Shown here: piece by piece, positions 52,150-60,904 of the stretch
How positions within the stretch are numbered: the stretch's first letter is position 1
How the letters are laid out: every line of letters starts with the position of its first letter
NCBI RefSeq assembly: GCF_001746295.1
Contig: NZ_MJAH01000015.1
Coordinates: forward strand, 217,032 to 281,031
Length of the DNA stretch: 64,000 bases
Source of the DNA: Streptomyces sp. LUP47B
GTDB lineage: Bacteria; Actinomycetota; Actinomycetes; Streptomycetales; Streptomycetaceae
Reading direction: 5' to 3'
Notes under the pieces: model-generated
What the model was told of the DNA's origin: nothing
What the model saw: the letters and a program-made list of their open reading frames with translations, nothing else
Database searches by the model: none
Made by a program: the position numbers and the translations under genes

Positions 52150-53654
52150 CGCTCCTTCGTCTCCTCCAGCACCGTCCGCCCCAGCAGCAGATACCGCTCC
52201 GGCGACCGCCGCTTCAGGTACTGCGCGTACCCGATGCCCAGCGCCGCGACGGCCGCCACCAGCCACGGCGTGGCCTTCAGTACCAGCGAACCGGACTCCG
52301 TGCCGGCCGCCGCGCTCATGTTGGAGACCAGCAGGACGACCACGGCGAGCATGGCGATGCCGCCGACCAGCGGGGCCGTGAGGGTCCGGAACCAGTGGCG
52401 GCTCTCCGGGTGGTGCGTGCGGAAGTACGCCAGCACCGCGAAGGAGCACACGGCCTGCACGATCAGGATCGCCATGGTGCCGAGGATGGCGAGCAGGACG
52501 TACGTGCCGCTGTACGGGTCCTTGCCGGCCGCCCAGAACGCCAGCAGGAGTACGGCCGTCACGATCGTCTGCACCAGGCCCGCGACGTGCGGAGAGCCGT
52601 GCCGGGGGTGGGTGCGGCCGACCGTGTTCTTCAGTGAGGGCAGGACGCCCTCGCGGCCCAGCGCGTACATGTAGCGGGCGGCGCAGTTGTGGAAGGCCAT
52701 GCCGCAGGCCAGCGAGCCGGTGATCATCAGCCACTGCATGACGTCGACCGCCCAGTGGCCGACGTACTGCTCGGTGGGTCCGAAGAAGAGCTGCAGGGGG
52801 TTGTCGGTGGCGACCTTGACGGCGTTCGACTCGCCGGTGCCCGAGATGGCCATCCAGGAGACGAAGACGTAGAAGACGCCGACGCCCAGGACCGAGATCA
52901 TCGTCGCCTTGGGGATGATCTTCTTCGGGTTGCGGGACTCCTCGCCGTACATCGCCGTCGACTCGAAGCCGACCCAGGACCAGAAGGCGAAGAAGAGACC
53001 GAGGCCGGCGGACGTGCCCTTGAAGGCGTTGACGGGGTTGACCGGGTCGAGGCTGAAGCCGTTGGGGCCGCCGCCGTGGAAGGCGACCGAGACCGCCATC
53101 GCGGCGAGGATCGTCACCTCGGTGGCCAGGAGTACGACGAGGAGCTTCTCGGCGACCGAGACACCGAACCAGGTGCCCATCGCGTTGACCGCGAGCATCA
53201 GGATCGCGAACGCCCACCAGGGGATGTGCACCCCGGTCTGGTCCTTCAGTGTCCCCGTCGCGAACGTCGAGAAGATGCCGATGAGCGCCGGCTCGAAGAC
53301 GACGTACGCGAAGGTGGCGAGCAGCCCCGACGCCAGGCCCGCCGTGCGGCCGAGGCCGTAGGAGATGAAGCCGTAGAAGGCGCCGGTCGAGGTGATGTGC
53401 TTCGCCATCGAGGTGAAGCCGACGGAAAAGATTGCCAGGACGACCATTGCGACGAGGTAGCTCGCGGGTGCGCCGATGCCGTTGCCCGCCGACACCATGA
53501 AGGGCACGTTGCCCGTCATCGCGGTGATCGGCGCGGCGGTCGCCACGGCCATGAAGACCACGCCGAGCAGGCCGATGGCGTTGGGCTTCAGCCGGTGAAC
53601 CGTGCCTGCCTCGTCCGTCCCCGCCGCCGGGGCGACTCCCTCATCCACTGCCAT
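52146..53654 (-). CDS. APC-family permease, probably for ethanolamine
   Basis: 502 residues with twelve transmembrane helices. The APC start is LKPNAIGLLGVVFMAVATAAPITAMTGNVPF, followed by STGAFYGFISYGLGRTAGLASG, and FAFWSWVGFESTAMYGEESRNPKKIIPKA is the helix 6-7 signature. It lies divergent from eutBC, so ethanolamine is the most likely substrate; other amines or amino acids remain possible. ATG 53654 has GAGAGGGG 7 nt upstream. Confidence 0.85.
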   Translation of the reverse strand: MAVDEGVAPAAGTDEAGTVHRLKPNAIGLLGVVFMAVATAAPITAMTGNVPFMVSAGNGIGAPASYLVAMVVLAIFSVGFTSMAKHITSTGAFYGFISYGLGRTAGLASGLLATFAYVVFEPALIGIFSTFATGTLKDQTGVHIPWWAFAILMLAVNAMGTWFGVSVAEKLLVVLLATEVTILAAMAVSVAFHGGGPNGFSLDPVNPVNAFKGTSAGLGLFFAFWSWVGFESTAMYGEESRNPKKIIPKATMISVLGVGVFYVFVSWMAISGTGESNAVKVATDNPLQLFFGPTEQYVGHWAVDVMQWLMITGSLACGMAFHNCAARYMYALGREGVLPSLKNTVGRTHPRHGSPHVAGLVQTIVTAVLLLAFWAAGKDPYSGTYVLLAILGTMAILIVQAVCSFAVLAYFRTHHPESRHWFRTLTAPLVGGIAMLAVVVLLVSNMSAAAGTESGSLVLKATPWLVAAVAALGIGYAQYLKRRSPERYLLLGRTVLEETKER

Positions 53655-53726
53655 CGGGTGGCCCCTCTCCTTGTCCGTCCAGTACGTGCCGAACCGGAAC
53701 TCTGTAGGCCGAATAAGTCGAGCAAG

Positions 53727-53760
53727 GGTCTGGGGGCGTTAAATGTTTGTCAACCAGACC
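53727..53760. promoter_or_regulatory. Inverted repeat in the permease/eutB promoter
   Basis: GGTCTGG (53727-53733) faces CCAGACC (53754-53760) across 20 bp of AT-richer sequence (GTTAAATGTTTGTCAA). The position between divergent permease and eutBC genes makes it a candidate operator for coordinated ethanolamine control; no regulator gene is adjacent. Confidence 0.45.
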
Positions 53761-53803
53761 TTTAGAAATCTGACCGCAACACGCGGCTCGTAGCGTCGTC
53801 GCC

Positions 53804-55192
53804 ATGAGCTACACGTCCGTTCTCGGCGGTCGACACCACCGCTTCGACACCCTCGCCCGTCTGCTCGCCGCCGCGAGTTCCGAGCGCTCCGGCGACCGGC
53901 TGGCGGGACTCGCGGCCGCCTCCGAACAGGAGCGGGTGGCCGCGCGCTGGTCGCTGGCCGACGTGCCGCTCGCGGAGTTCCTGGCCGAGCCGCTGATCCC
54001 GTACGAGACGGACGACGTGACGCGGCTGATCCTCGACACGCACGACGCGACCGCCTTCGCGCCCGTGGCGGGGCTGACGGTGGGCGAGTTCCGGGAGTGG
54101 CTGCTGTCTCCCGCGGCCGACGCGGAGGCGCTGGCCGCCCTCGCGCCCGGGCTCACGCCCGAGATGGTCGCCGCGGTCTCCAAGCTGATGGGCAACGCGG
54201 ACCTGGTCGCGGTGGCCCGCAAGGTGCGCGTGGTCACCGCGTTCCGTTCCACGATCGGGCTGCCGGGACGGCTGGCGACCCGGCTCCAGCCCAACCACCC
54301 GACCGACGACCCGGCGGGCGTGGCGGCGGCCCTCCTCGACGGGCTGCTGCTGGGCTCCGGCGACGCGGTGATCGGCATCAACCCGGCGACCGACAGCCCC
54401 AGGGCCGTACGGGACCTGCTGGAACTGCTCGACGGGGTGATCCAGAGGTACGCGATCCCCACCCAGTCCTGTGTGCTGTCCCATGTCACGACGAGCGTGG
54501 ACCTCATGGCCCGGGGCGCCCCGGTCGACCTGGTCTTCCAGTCGATCGCGGGGACACAGGCGGCGAACGCGTCCTTCGGGGTGACGCTGGGCCTGCTCGA
54601 CGAGGCGTACGAGGCGGCGCTGAAACTGGAGCGGGGGACCGTCGGGCACAACGTCATGTACTTCGAGACCGGGCAGGGCAGCGCCCTGTCGGCGGGTGCC
54701 CACCACGGCGTGGACCAGCAGACGGTGGAGGCCCGGGCGTACGCGGTGGCGCGGCGCTACGACCCACTGCTCGTGAACACGGTCGTCGGCTTCATCGGCC
54801 CGGAGTACCTCTACGACGGCCGGCAGATCCTGCGCGCCGCCCTGGAGGACCACTTGTGCGGCAAGCTCCTCGGCCTGCCCATGGGCCTGGACATCTGCTA
54901 CACCAACCACGCCGACGCGGACGACGACGACATCGCCACGATGCTCACGATGCTCGGCGTGGCCGGCGCGTCCTTCGTGATCTGCACACCGGGCGGCGAC
55001 GACATCATGCTCAACTACCAGTCCGCCTCGTACCACGACGCGTTGTACCTCCGGGAGGTCCTGGGCCTGCGCCCGGCACCGGAGTTCGAGGCGTGGCTGG
55101 CGTCGATCGGGCTGCTGGACGAGCGGGGGGCGATCAGGGGCGCGGCGGGCGGACATCCGCTGACGGCCATCGGAAGGGAGCTCGCGGCATGA
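53804..55192 (+). CDS. eutB: Ethanolamine ammonia-lyase large subunit
   Basis: 462 residues. With EutC it converts ethanolamine to acetaldehyde and ammonia using adenosylcobalamin. EutB segments: LGGRHHRFDTLARLLAAAS, FRSTIGLPGRLATRLQPNHPTDD, DAVIGINPATDSP, TQSCVLSHVTT, YFETGQGSALSAGAHHGVDQQTVEAR, GLPMGLDICYTNHADADDDD and GGDDIMLNYQSASYHDALYLRE. TAGCGT lies 7 nt before the ATG. Only the two lyase subunits and a permease are present; no microcompartment or reactivase genes are nearby. Confidence 0.96.
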   Translation: MSYTSVLGGRHHRFDTLARLLAAASSERSGDRLAGLAAASEQERVAARWSLADVPLAEFLAEPLIPYETDDVTRLILDTHDATAFAPVAGLTVGEFREWLLSPAADAEALAALAPGLTPEMVAAVSKLMGNADLVAVARKVRVVTAFRSTIGLPGRLATRLQPNHPTDDPAGVAAALLDGLLLGSGDAVIGINPATDSPRAVRDLLELLDGVIQRYAIPTQSCVLSHVTTSVDLMARGAPVDLVFQSIAGTQAANASFGVTLGLLDEAYEAALKLERGTVGHNVMYFETGQGSALSAGAHHGVDQQTVEARAYAVARRYDPLLVNTVVGFIGPEYLYDGRQILRAALEDHLCGKLLGLPMGLDICYTNHADADDDDIATMLTMLGVAGASFVICTPGGDDIMLNYQSASYHDALYLREVLGLRPAPEFEAWLASIGLLDERGAIRGAAGGHPLTAIGRELAA

Positions 55193-55962
55193 GCGGCACG
55201 AGTCACAGTGGCACCGGTCAAGTCGCCCTGGGAGAGGGTGAGTTGTGGTCGTCCCTGCGTCGCCACACGCAGGCCCGGATCGGGCTGGGCCGCTCCGGCT
55301 CCGCGCTGCCCACCCGGCACCGGCTCGAACTCCAGGCCGCGCACGCGGCGGCCCGGGACGCGGTGCACTCGCCGTTCGACCCGAACGCGGTGGCGGCGGG
55401 GCTGGCGGGGATGCCGACGGTACGGGTCCGTAGTGCGGCCCCCGATCGGCTGACGTATCTCCAACGACCGGATCTGGGACGCCGGCTGCACGCCACCGAC
55501 CGGGCGCATCTGCCGGTGGGGGAGTGGGACGTGGTCTTCGTCGTCGCCGACGGGCTGTCCAGCCGGGCGGTGCACGAGCATGCGGCGGCGGTCGTACGGC
55601 GGACGGTGGAGCGTCTGCCGTCGTGGGCCGTCGCTCCGGTGGTCCTCGCCGAGCAGGCTCGCGTGGCGCTGGGTGACGACATCGCCTCCGCGATGGGGGC
55701 GGTCATGGTGGTGGTGCTGGTCGGGGAACGTCCCGGGATGTCGGCGGCGGACTCGCTGGGGGCGTACCTGACGTACCGGCCGGTGCGGGGTGTGACCACT
55801 GACGCCGACCGCAATTGTCTGTCGAACATCCGGCCGCCGGCGGGGCTCTCCTACGAGGGGGCGGCAGGGAAGCTGGCGGGGCTGATGGGGCGGGCCCGGG
55901 AGCTGGGTGCCACGGGGGTGGCGCTGAAGGACGAGTCGGACGCGGTGGCTCCGCCGGCGTAG
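55189..55962 (+). CDS. eutC: Ethanolamine ammonia-lyase small subunit
   Basis: 257 residues. ELWSSLRRHTQARIGLGRSGSALPTRHRLELQAAHAAARDAVHSPFD is the EutC start. The B12-binding core includes DVVFVVADGLSSRAVHEHA, ALGDDIASAMGAVMVVVLVGERPGMSAADSLGAYLTYRPVRGVTTDADRNCLSNIRPPAGLSYEGAAGKLAGLM. ATG overlaps the eutB stop as ATGA, ensuring equal synthesis. A terminator follows. Confidence 0.95.
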   Translation: MSGTSHSGTGQVALGEGELWSSLRRHTQARIGLGRSGSALPTRHRLELQAAHAAARDAVHSPFDPNAVAAGLAGMPTVRVRSAAPDRLTYLQRPDLGRRLHATDRAHLPVGEWDVVFVVADGLSSRAVHEHAAAVVRRTVERLPSWAVAPVVLAEQARVALGDDIASAMGAVMVVVLVGERPGMSAADSLGAYLTYRPVRGVTTDADRNCLSNIRPPAGLSYEGAAGKLAGLMGRARELGATGVALKDESDAVAPPA

Positions 55963-55980
55963 GGCCTCGTTCTCTCCTCG

Positions 55981-56014
55981 ACGCCGGGCGGGCTGGAATC
56001 AGCCCGTCCGGCGT
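55981..56014 (+). terminator. Terminator after eutBC
   Basis: A 15-bp stem (55981-55995 with 56000-56014) containing one G-U pair, loop GAAT, followed by TTGACG. Confidence 0.8.
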
Positions 56015-56121
56015 TTGACGTTCTCAACGGCACCGGGTCCTGTGACTCAGGTCTCATCGTGCGCGTGCAGCAGATCCTGGGCTGTCTCCGTCGAGGAGGG
56101 GTGACAGGAAGGGAGGAGCGT

Positions 56122-56637
56122 GTGGAGACGGATTTCGACGGTTTCGTCGCCGCCCGGTCGGCATCGCTGTTCCGGGGCGCCCTGGTCCTGACGGGGAACC
56201 GCGACGCTGCCGAGGACCTGGTCCAGGAGACCCTGGAGCGGGCCTGCCGCAAGTGGCGCGCGATCTCCGCCAAGGACGCCCCGGAGGCCTATGTGCGGCG
56301 GATCATGGTCAACCTGGCCAACGACCGCTGGCGCCGCTTCCGCCGTACGACTCCGCAGGCGGACGGCCCCGACCGGGCCGCCCGCGGCGACGAGTACGGA
56401 CAGGTCGACAGCAGGGACCAGTTGGTGCGCGCACTGCAGCAACTGCCCATGCGGATGCGGACGGTCGTGGTGCTTCGCTACTTCCACGACCTCTCGGACA
56501 CCGAGATCGCGGCCGACCTGGGCGTCTCGCCGAGCACGGTGCGCTCCCAGCTCGCCCGGGGGATCGAGAAGCTCAGAAACCAGTTCCCCGCACTCTCCGA
56601 CCCTTCACCACGGCAGCACACGGAAGGAATCCGATGA
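56122..56637 (+). CDS. SigE-family (ECF-like) RNA polymerase sigma factor
   Basis: 171 residues. Region 2: FDGFVAARSASLFRGALVLTGNRDAAEDLVQETLERACRKWRAI with YVRRIMVNLANDRWRRFRR. Region 4: LVRALQQLPMRMRTVVVLRYFHDLSDTEIAADLGVSPSTVRSQLARGIEKLR. This is the SigE-family type (TIGR02983-like) common in Streptomyces. GTG 56122 is preferred: GGGAGG lies 5 nt upstream and the N terminus then matches the family; GTG 56101 and 56059 are in frame. It overlaps the next gene as ATGA. That gene encodes a membrane protein likely to act with it. Confidence 0.9.
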   Translation: METDFDGFVAARSASLFRGALVLTGNRDAAEDLVQETLERACRKWRAISAKDAPEAYVRRIMVNLANDRWRRFRRTTPQADGPDRAARGDEYGQVDSRDQLVRALQQLPMRMRTVVVLRYFHDLSDTEIAADLGVSPSTVRSQLARGIEKLRNQFPALSDPSPRQHTEGIR

Positions 56638-57128
56638 CTTCGTACGGCGACGCGCGGCCTTCTGGCTGCACACCTTTCGAAGAGGAACTGATGAACGCCA
56701 TGAACGGCTACGCGAACTCCGCCGAGACACCCGACTTCGACGCGCCGACGATCATGCGCCGCACCCGGCGCCGCCGGACCATCGGCATCGCCGCCGTCGC
56801 CGCCGCCCTCCTCGTGGGTGGTGGGGGAACCGCTCTGGCCACCTCGGTCGCGGGCGGCTCGCACCAGGCGGCGAGCAGCACGGTCACCAAGAGCGACGCC
56901 ACCACCCTGCTGTTCGACGATCACGGGGTGACCATTCCGATCGACTTCTCGCGCCTGGACCTGGTGTTCGCGAAGCAGCAGCTCCTGAAGACGCAGACCA
57001 AGCTCGGCACCGTCACGAAGAAGGCCGTCAAGAACTGCAAGCCCGGTTCGGTGGTGGGTGTCGACCCGCACGCCCCGAAGATCGTCAAGTCCGGCGACAC
57101 GGTCAACCTGACCCTCTGCTCCGGCTGA
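56634..57128 (+). CDS. Single-pass membrane protein with PASTA-like domain
   Basis: 164 residues, coupled to the sigma factor gene. The N-terminal cytoplasmic ~48 residues are acidic then arginine-rich (MRRTRRRRT). One transmembrane helix at ~49-70 (IGIAAVAAALLVGGGGTALATSV). The outer region ~108-164 resembles a single PASTA domain (LVFAKQQLLKTQTKLGTVTKKAV, then GSVVGVDPHAPKIVKSGDTVNLTLCSG), with two cysteines. PASTA domains bind peptidoglycan fragments in kinases. The cytoplasmic part could hold the sigma factor, making this a candidate envelope-sensing anti-sigma factor; that is inference. Confidence 0.75.
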   Translation: MTSYGDARPSGCTPFEEELMNAMNGYANSAETPDFDAPTIMRRTRRRRTIGIAAVAAALLVGGGGTALATSVAGGSHQAASSTVTKSDATTLLFDDHGVTIPIDFSRLDLVFAKQQLLKTQTKLGTVTKKAVKNCKPGSVVGVDPHAPKIVKSGDTVNLTLCSG

Positions 57129-57148
57129 TCCTCTTCCGGCTGATCCGA

Positions 57149-57183
57149 GACGCCCGCCCCTGCGCCAATCAGGGGCGGGCGTC
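57149..57183 (+). terminator. Terminator after the sigma factor operon
   Basis: A perfect 14-bp stem (57149-57162 with 57170-57183), loop CGCCAAT, 20 bp after the stop; no T run. Confidence 0.8.
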
Positions 57184-57209
57184 CGTCACATCGTCGCAGT
57201 AGCCGGGAA

Positions 57210-57225
57210 GTACAGCCTGCTGTAC
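57210..57225. promoter_or_regulatory. Perfect inverted repeat upstream of the MacB-like operon
   Basis: GTACAG-CCTG-CTGTAC is a perfect 6-4-6 inverted repeat. TAGCGT at 57273-57278 downstream could be the -10 of the promoter, giving a leader of about 45 nt before ATG 57330. A candidate operator for an unlinked regulator. Confidence 0.45.
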
Positions 57226-57329
57226 CTCGAACCGGGTGGACTGCGGGATCGGCCGAGGGGGGTCCTGATCCATAGCGTCGGTGGGGCGACGGCAGAAGCC
57301 GTGCACGAGGCCCGAGTTGAGGACGAGCG

Positions 57330-57563
57330 ATGACGCACCCGAACCCCTACCGGCTGACCGACCCGCCCGCCGACGACCCGAGCGGCGTCTCCCGCGGGGA
57401 CGTCCTGCGCTCCGTGCTGTGGGCGGTGGTGGTGGTCAGCACCGTCGCCAACATGGCCGCCTCCTACGGCGGAGCCCGCACCTGGGTGCACCTGCTGTGC
57501 GGTGCCGTCACCGTGCTCTGTGCCGGCACCCTGGTCGTGCGCAACCTGCGGGGACGCAAGTGA
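57330..57563 (+). CDS. Small two-helix membrane protein of the ABC operon
   Basis: 77 residues. A hydrophilic start (MTHPNPYRLTDPPADDPSG) is followed by two helices (VLRSVLWAVVVVSTVANMAASY and WVHLLCGAVTVLCAGTLVV) and a basic end NLRGRK. First gene of the operon; its stop overlaps the ATPase GTG as GTGA. It may be an accessory or sensor subunit of the transporter. No family recognised. GAGGAC lies upstream of the ATG. Confidence 0.75.
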   Translation: MTHPNPYRLTDPPADDPSGVSRGDVLRSVLWAVVVVSTVANMAASYGGARTWVHLLCGAVTVLCAGTLVVRNLRGRK

Positions 57564-58312
57564 GCGCCCCCGTCGCGCCGCTCACCGCGCAGCAGACGCC
57601 CGCCATCGCGCTGGAGCGGGTCAGCAAGACGTACGCGGGCGGAGTGCGGGCCCTGGACGACGTGTCGCTCAGCGTGCGGCGCGGCGCCTTCCTCGCCGTC
57701 ATGGGCCCCTCCGGCTCCGGCAAGAGCACCCTGATGCACTGTGCCGCCGGGCTCGACTCCCCGACCACGGGCAGCATCCGTATCGACGGCCACGAGATCG
57801 CCGGGCTCAACGAGACCCGCCGCACCGAACTGCGCCGCGAGCGCGTCGGTTTCGTCTTCCAGGCCTACAACCTGATCCCCTCCCTCAGCATCGAGGACAA
57901 CATCACGCTGCCGCTGCGCCTCGCGGGCCGCCGGCCCGACGCCGACTGGCTGCGCACCCTGGTCGAGCGGGTCGGCCTGGCCGACCGGCTCACCCACCGC
58001 CCGGCCGAGCTCTCCGGCGGCCAGCAGCAACGGGCCGCCGTCGTACGGGCGTTGGCGGCCCGTCCGGCCGTCGTGTTCGCGGACGAGCCGACCGGCGCGC
58101 TCGACCTGCGCAGCGCCCACCAGGTCCTCGACCTGCTGCGCTCCCTCGTCGACGACCTGGGTCAGACGGTCGTGATGGTCACCCACGACCCCGCCGCCGC
58201 GGCCCGGGCCCACCGCACCCTCGTCATGGCAGACGGCTGCGTGGTCGACGCCCTGGACGCCCCCACCGCGCCCGAACTCGCGGACCGGCTCGTCGCGTTG
58301 GCGGGGAGGTAG
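57560..58312 (+). CDS. ABC transporter ATP-binding protein (MacB/LolD type)
   Basis: 250 residues. Walker A GPSGSGKSTLMHCAAGLD, Q-loop VGFVFQAYNLIPSLSIEDNI, signature LSGGQQQRAAVVRALA, Walker B VVFADEPTGALD, H-loop VMVTHDP. The FQxYNLxP loop is typical of MacB/LolD-like mechanotransmission ATPases, which pair with FtsX-like permeases such as the next gene, 4 bp downstream. Probably drives export or extraction of a peptide or lipid rather than uptake. Confidence 0.94.
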   Translation: MSAPVAPLTAQQTPAIALERVSKTYAGGVRALDDVSLSVRRGAFLAVMGPSGSGKSTLMHCAAGLDSPTTGSIRIDGHEIAGLNETRRTELRRERVGFVFQAYNLIPSLSIEDNITLPLRLAGRRPDADWLRTLVERVGLADRLTHRPAELSGGQQQRAAVVRALAARPAVVFADEPTGALDLRSAHQVLDLLRSLVDDLGQTVVMVTHDPAAAARAHRTLVMADGCVVDALDAPTAPELADRLVALAGR

Positions 58313-58316
58313 CACC

Positions 58317-60857
58317 ATGTTCCATCTAGCGGTCCGTATGGCCGCCCACCGGATCACCGCACTGCTCGCCGTGGCCTGCGCGGTCCTCGGCGGCGCCACG
58401 CTCATCACGGCCACCGCCGTCCTCGCGGAGTCCGGCGTGCGTTCCCATCTGCCGCCCGGCCGCCTCGCCGGCGCGGACGTCGTGGTGGCGGCCGACCAGG
58501 AGTTCCATCCGAGCGGCGACCTGCCCGTCGCCCTGCCCGAGCGCGCCACCGTCCCGGCCCGGCTCACAGACCGGCTGGCCGGGCTGCCCGGCGTCACCGC
58601 CGCGGTCGGCGCCGTCGACTTCCCGGCGGCTCTCGTCGACGCCCACGGCCGGGTCGTACCCGCCGGGGAAGACCCTCGGACGGCGGGCCACGGCTGGTCC
58701 TCGACGAAGCTGCTGGCCGCGCCGCACATCGAGGGCCGTGCCCCGGCCGGTCCCGGCGAGATCGCCGTCGACACCGCCACCGCGGCGGCCGCCGGGATCA
58801 AGGCGGGCGACCGCGTCCAGGTCGTCGCGGACGGCCGCACCGCCACGCCGTACCGCGTCTCCGCCGTGGTCGGCACACCGGGCGCGGGCGTCTTCTTCGC
58901 CGACGCCACCGCCGTACGGCTCTCCGGCCGGGCCGGCGACGGGCCGCGTGCCGGCACCGTCGACCTGATCGGCCTGAAGAGCGCGCCCGGCACCGCTGAT
59001 CGGGTCACCGAGGCGGCCCGCCGGCAGGTGGCCGGCACCGGCCTGAAGGTCGTCACCGGACAGGACCGGGGCAACGCGGTGTCGCCCGGCGTGGGCGCGG
59101 CCCGCTCGCTGCTCGTGCTGCTGTCCGGTTCGCTCGCCGGGATCGTGCTGCTCATCACCGGGTTCGTCACGGCGGGCGCGCTGGGCGTGGCGGTCGCCGG
59201 GCAGCGCCGCGACCTGGCGCTGATGCGGGCGGTGGGCGCGACGCCGAGGCAGATACGGCGACTGGCCGCCGCGCAGTCGTCCGTCGTGGCGGGAGTGGCC
59301 CTCGTCCCCGGCGTGGCGCTCGGCTACCTGCTCGCGGGCCGGTTCCACGACGTACTGGCGCACCGGGGCGTCCTGCCCAGCGAACTCCCCCTGACCCTCA
59401 GCCCGTTGCCCGCCCTCGCCACCTTGGTGCTGACCGCCGCCTCCGTGCAGCTGTCCGCCCGGGCCGCGTCCTGGCGCACCTCGCGCATGCCGGCCACCGA
59501 GGCGGTCGCCGAGTCCCGCAGCGAACCGCGCACCCCGTCCCGCGTGCGCACCCGCGCCGGCCTGCTGCTCTTCGCCGCCGCGAGCACCATGTCCGTCGTC
59601 CCGCTGTTCTCGCGCACCGTCATCGGCGCCTCGGCCACGTCCCTCGCCGGCATCCTCGGCGCGATCGGTCTGGCCCTGGCCGGACCCGCCCTCATCAAGG
59701 CGCTGGGCAACGCGGCGGCCCGGCGCACCCGTGCCGGGGTCTCCGCGCCGACCTGGCTCGCGATGGCCAACCTGCGCGCCTACGCCCAGCGCAACGCCGG
59801 GATCGTCAGCCCCCTCGCGATGGCGGTCGTCTTCGTCCTGACGTACACCTTCGCCCAGACCACCGTCATGGCCGCCACCTCCCACGACACGGACACCGGC
59901 ACGCTCGCCCCGTACCGGCTCACCGCACCGGCGCTGGGCGGTCTGCCCGAGGGCACGCTCACCGCCGTACGGAACACGCCGGGCGTACGGGCGGCCGCGC
60001 CGGTCACCACGACCACGGCCGTGTGGCAGTACGAGCAGTTCGGCGAGCCCGACAGCGAGGCCGCCTCCGCGATGATCCTCACGCCGGACGTGACGGACGT
60101 CCTCGACCTCGGCGTACGGGACGGCGGCCTCGACCGGCTCACCGGTGCCACCGTGGCCGTGAGCGGCGACGCGGCCCGCACCCGCGGGGCCGGGATCGGG
60201 AGCCGGGTGCACCTGGTCCTCGGCGACGGGACGCGGGTCGTCGCACGGGTCGTCGCCGTCTACTCCCGGGGCCTGGGCTTCGGCCCGATCGTCCTCTCCC
60301 GGGACCTTGCGGCCGGTCATACGACGACGGACCTGGCCCAGAGCGTGCTCGCGCGCACCGACGGCACGGCCGATGCCGGACACCGGCTCGCGGCGCTGGC
60401 CACCGCGCATCCCGGTCTGACCCTGACCACCACGCGGGCCACGCACGGCGGGAGCGACACCCCGCCCGAGGTGTGGATCAACCTGGTCGTGATCGTGGTG
60501 CTCCTCGCCTACCTGCTGCTGAGCATCGCGAACAAGCTGGTCGCGGCGACGGCCCAGCGCCGCACGGAACTCGCGGCCCTGCGGCTGGGCGGCACCACGC
60601 CCCGCCAGATCCGCGCGATGATGCGCCGCGAGGCCGCGGTCATCGCCGCCGCCGCGCTCACCGGAGGTCTGCTGCTGTCCGCGCTGCCGCTGGCGCTACT
60701 GGGGGAGGGCTTCCTCGGCCGTCCCTGGCCCGCCGGCCCGGTCTGGCTCCTGCCGGCCGCCGCGCTCACGGTCATGCTCACGGCGTTCCTCACCACCGAA
60801 CTCCCCACCCGCCGCGCCCTGCGCATGCCACCGGCGGAGGTGATCCGCGCGCAGTGA
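58317..60857 (+). CDS. FtsX-like ABC permease
   Basis: 846 residues. Two FtsX repeats, each with a large extracellular domain: an N-terminal helix (ITALLAVACAVLGGATLITATAVLA), an external domain to ~250, three helices (LLVLLSGSLAGIVLLITGFVTAGAL; SVVAGVALVPGVALGYLLAG; LATLVLTAASVQL), then a second set ending with VIVVLLAYLLLSIANKLVAATAQRRTELAALRLGGTTPRQIRAMM. The RxxxLALMRAVGATPRQIRRL coupling helix appears twice in related form. Partner of the adjacent ATPase. Confidence 0.92.
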   Translation: MFHLAVRMAAHRITALLAVACAVLGGATLITATAVLAESGVRSHLPPGRLAGADVVVAADQEFHPSGDLPVALPERATVPARLTDRLAGLPGVTAAVGAVDFPAALVDAHGRVVPAGEDPRTAGHGWSSTKLLAAPHIEGRAPAGPGEIAVDTATAAAAGIKAGDRVQVVADGRTATPYRVSAVVGTPGAGVFFADATAVRLSGRAGDGPRAGTVDLIGLKSAPGTADRVTEAARRQVAGTGLKVVTGQDRGNAVSPGVGAARSLLVLLSGSLAGIVLLITGFVTAGALGVAVAGQRRDLALMRAVGATPRQIRRLAAAQSSVVAGVALVPGVALGYLLAGRFHDVLAHRGVLPSELPLTLSPLPALATLVLTAASVQLSARAASWRTSRMPATEAVAESRSEPRTPSRVRTRAGLLLFAAASTMSVVPLFSRTVIGASATSLAGILGAIGLALAGPALIKALGNAAARRTRAGVSAPTWLAMANLRAYAQRNAGIVSPLAMAVVFVLTYTFAQTTVMAATSHDTDTGTLAPYRLTAPALGGLPEGTLTAVRNTPGVRAAAPVTTTTAVWQYEQFGEPDSEAASAMILTPDVTDVLDLGVRDGGLDRLTGATVAVSGDAARTRGAGIGSRVHLVLGDGTRVVARVVAVYSRGLGFGPIVLSRDLAAGHTTTDLAQSVLARTDGTADAGHRLAALATAHPGLTLTTTRATHGGSDTPPEVWINLVVIVVLLAYLLLSIANKLVAATAQRRTELAALRLGGTTPRQIRAMMRREAAVIAAAALTGGLLLSALPLALLGEGFLGRPWPAGPVWLLPAAALTVMLTAFLTTELPTRRALRMPPAEVIRAQ

Positions 60858-60904
60858 GGTCGGCGTCTCTGATGCACCGACCGGCGCTGCGCTGCCCCCG
60901 CCCC

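Noticed and set aside
52689..53765. Plus-strand open frame opposite the APC permease
   Set aside because: Composition is Asp/Arg/Gly/Glu-rich shadow coding; the permease on the minus strand has twelve clear helices and family signatures.
53655..55962. Ethanolamine microcompartment locus
   Set aside because: Flanking genes are a MarR-type regulator, ABC exporter and sigma factor; no shell protein, EutE/EutG or EutA-like reactivase is present.
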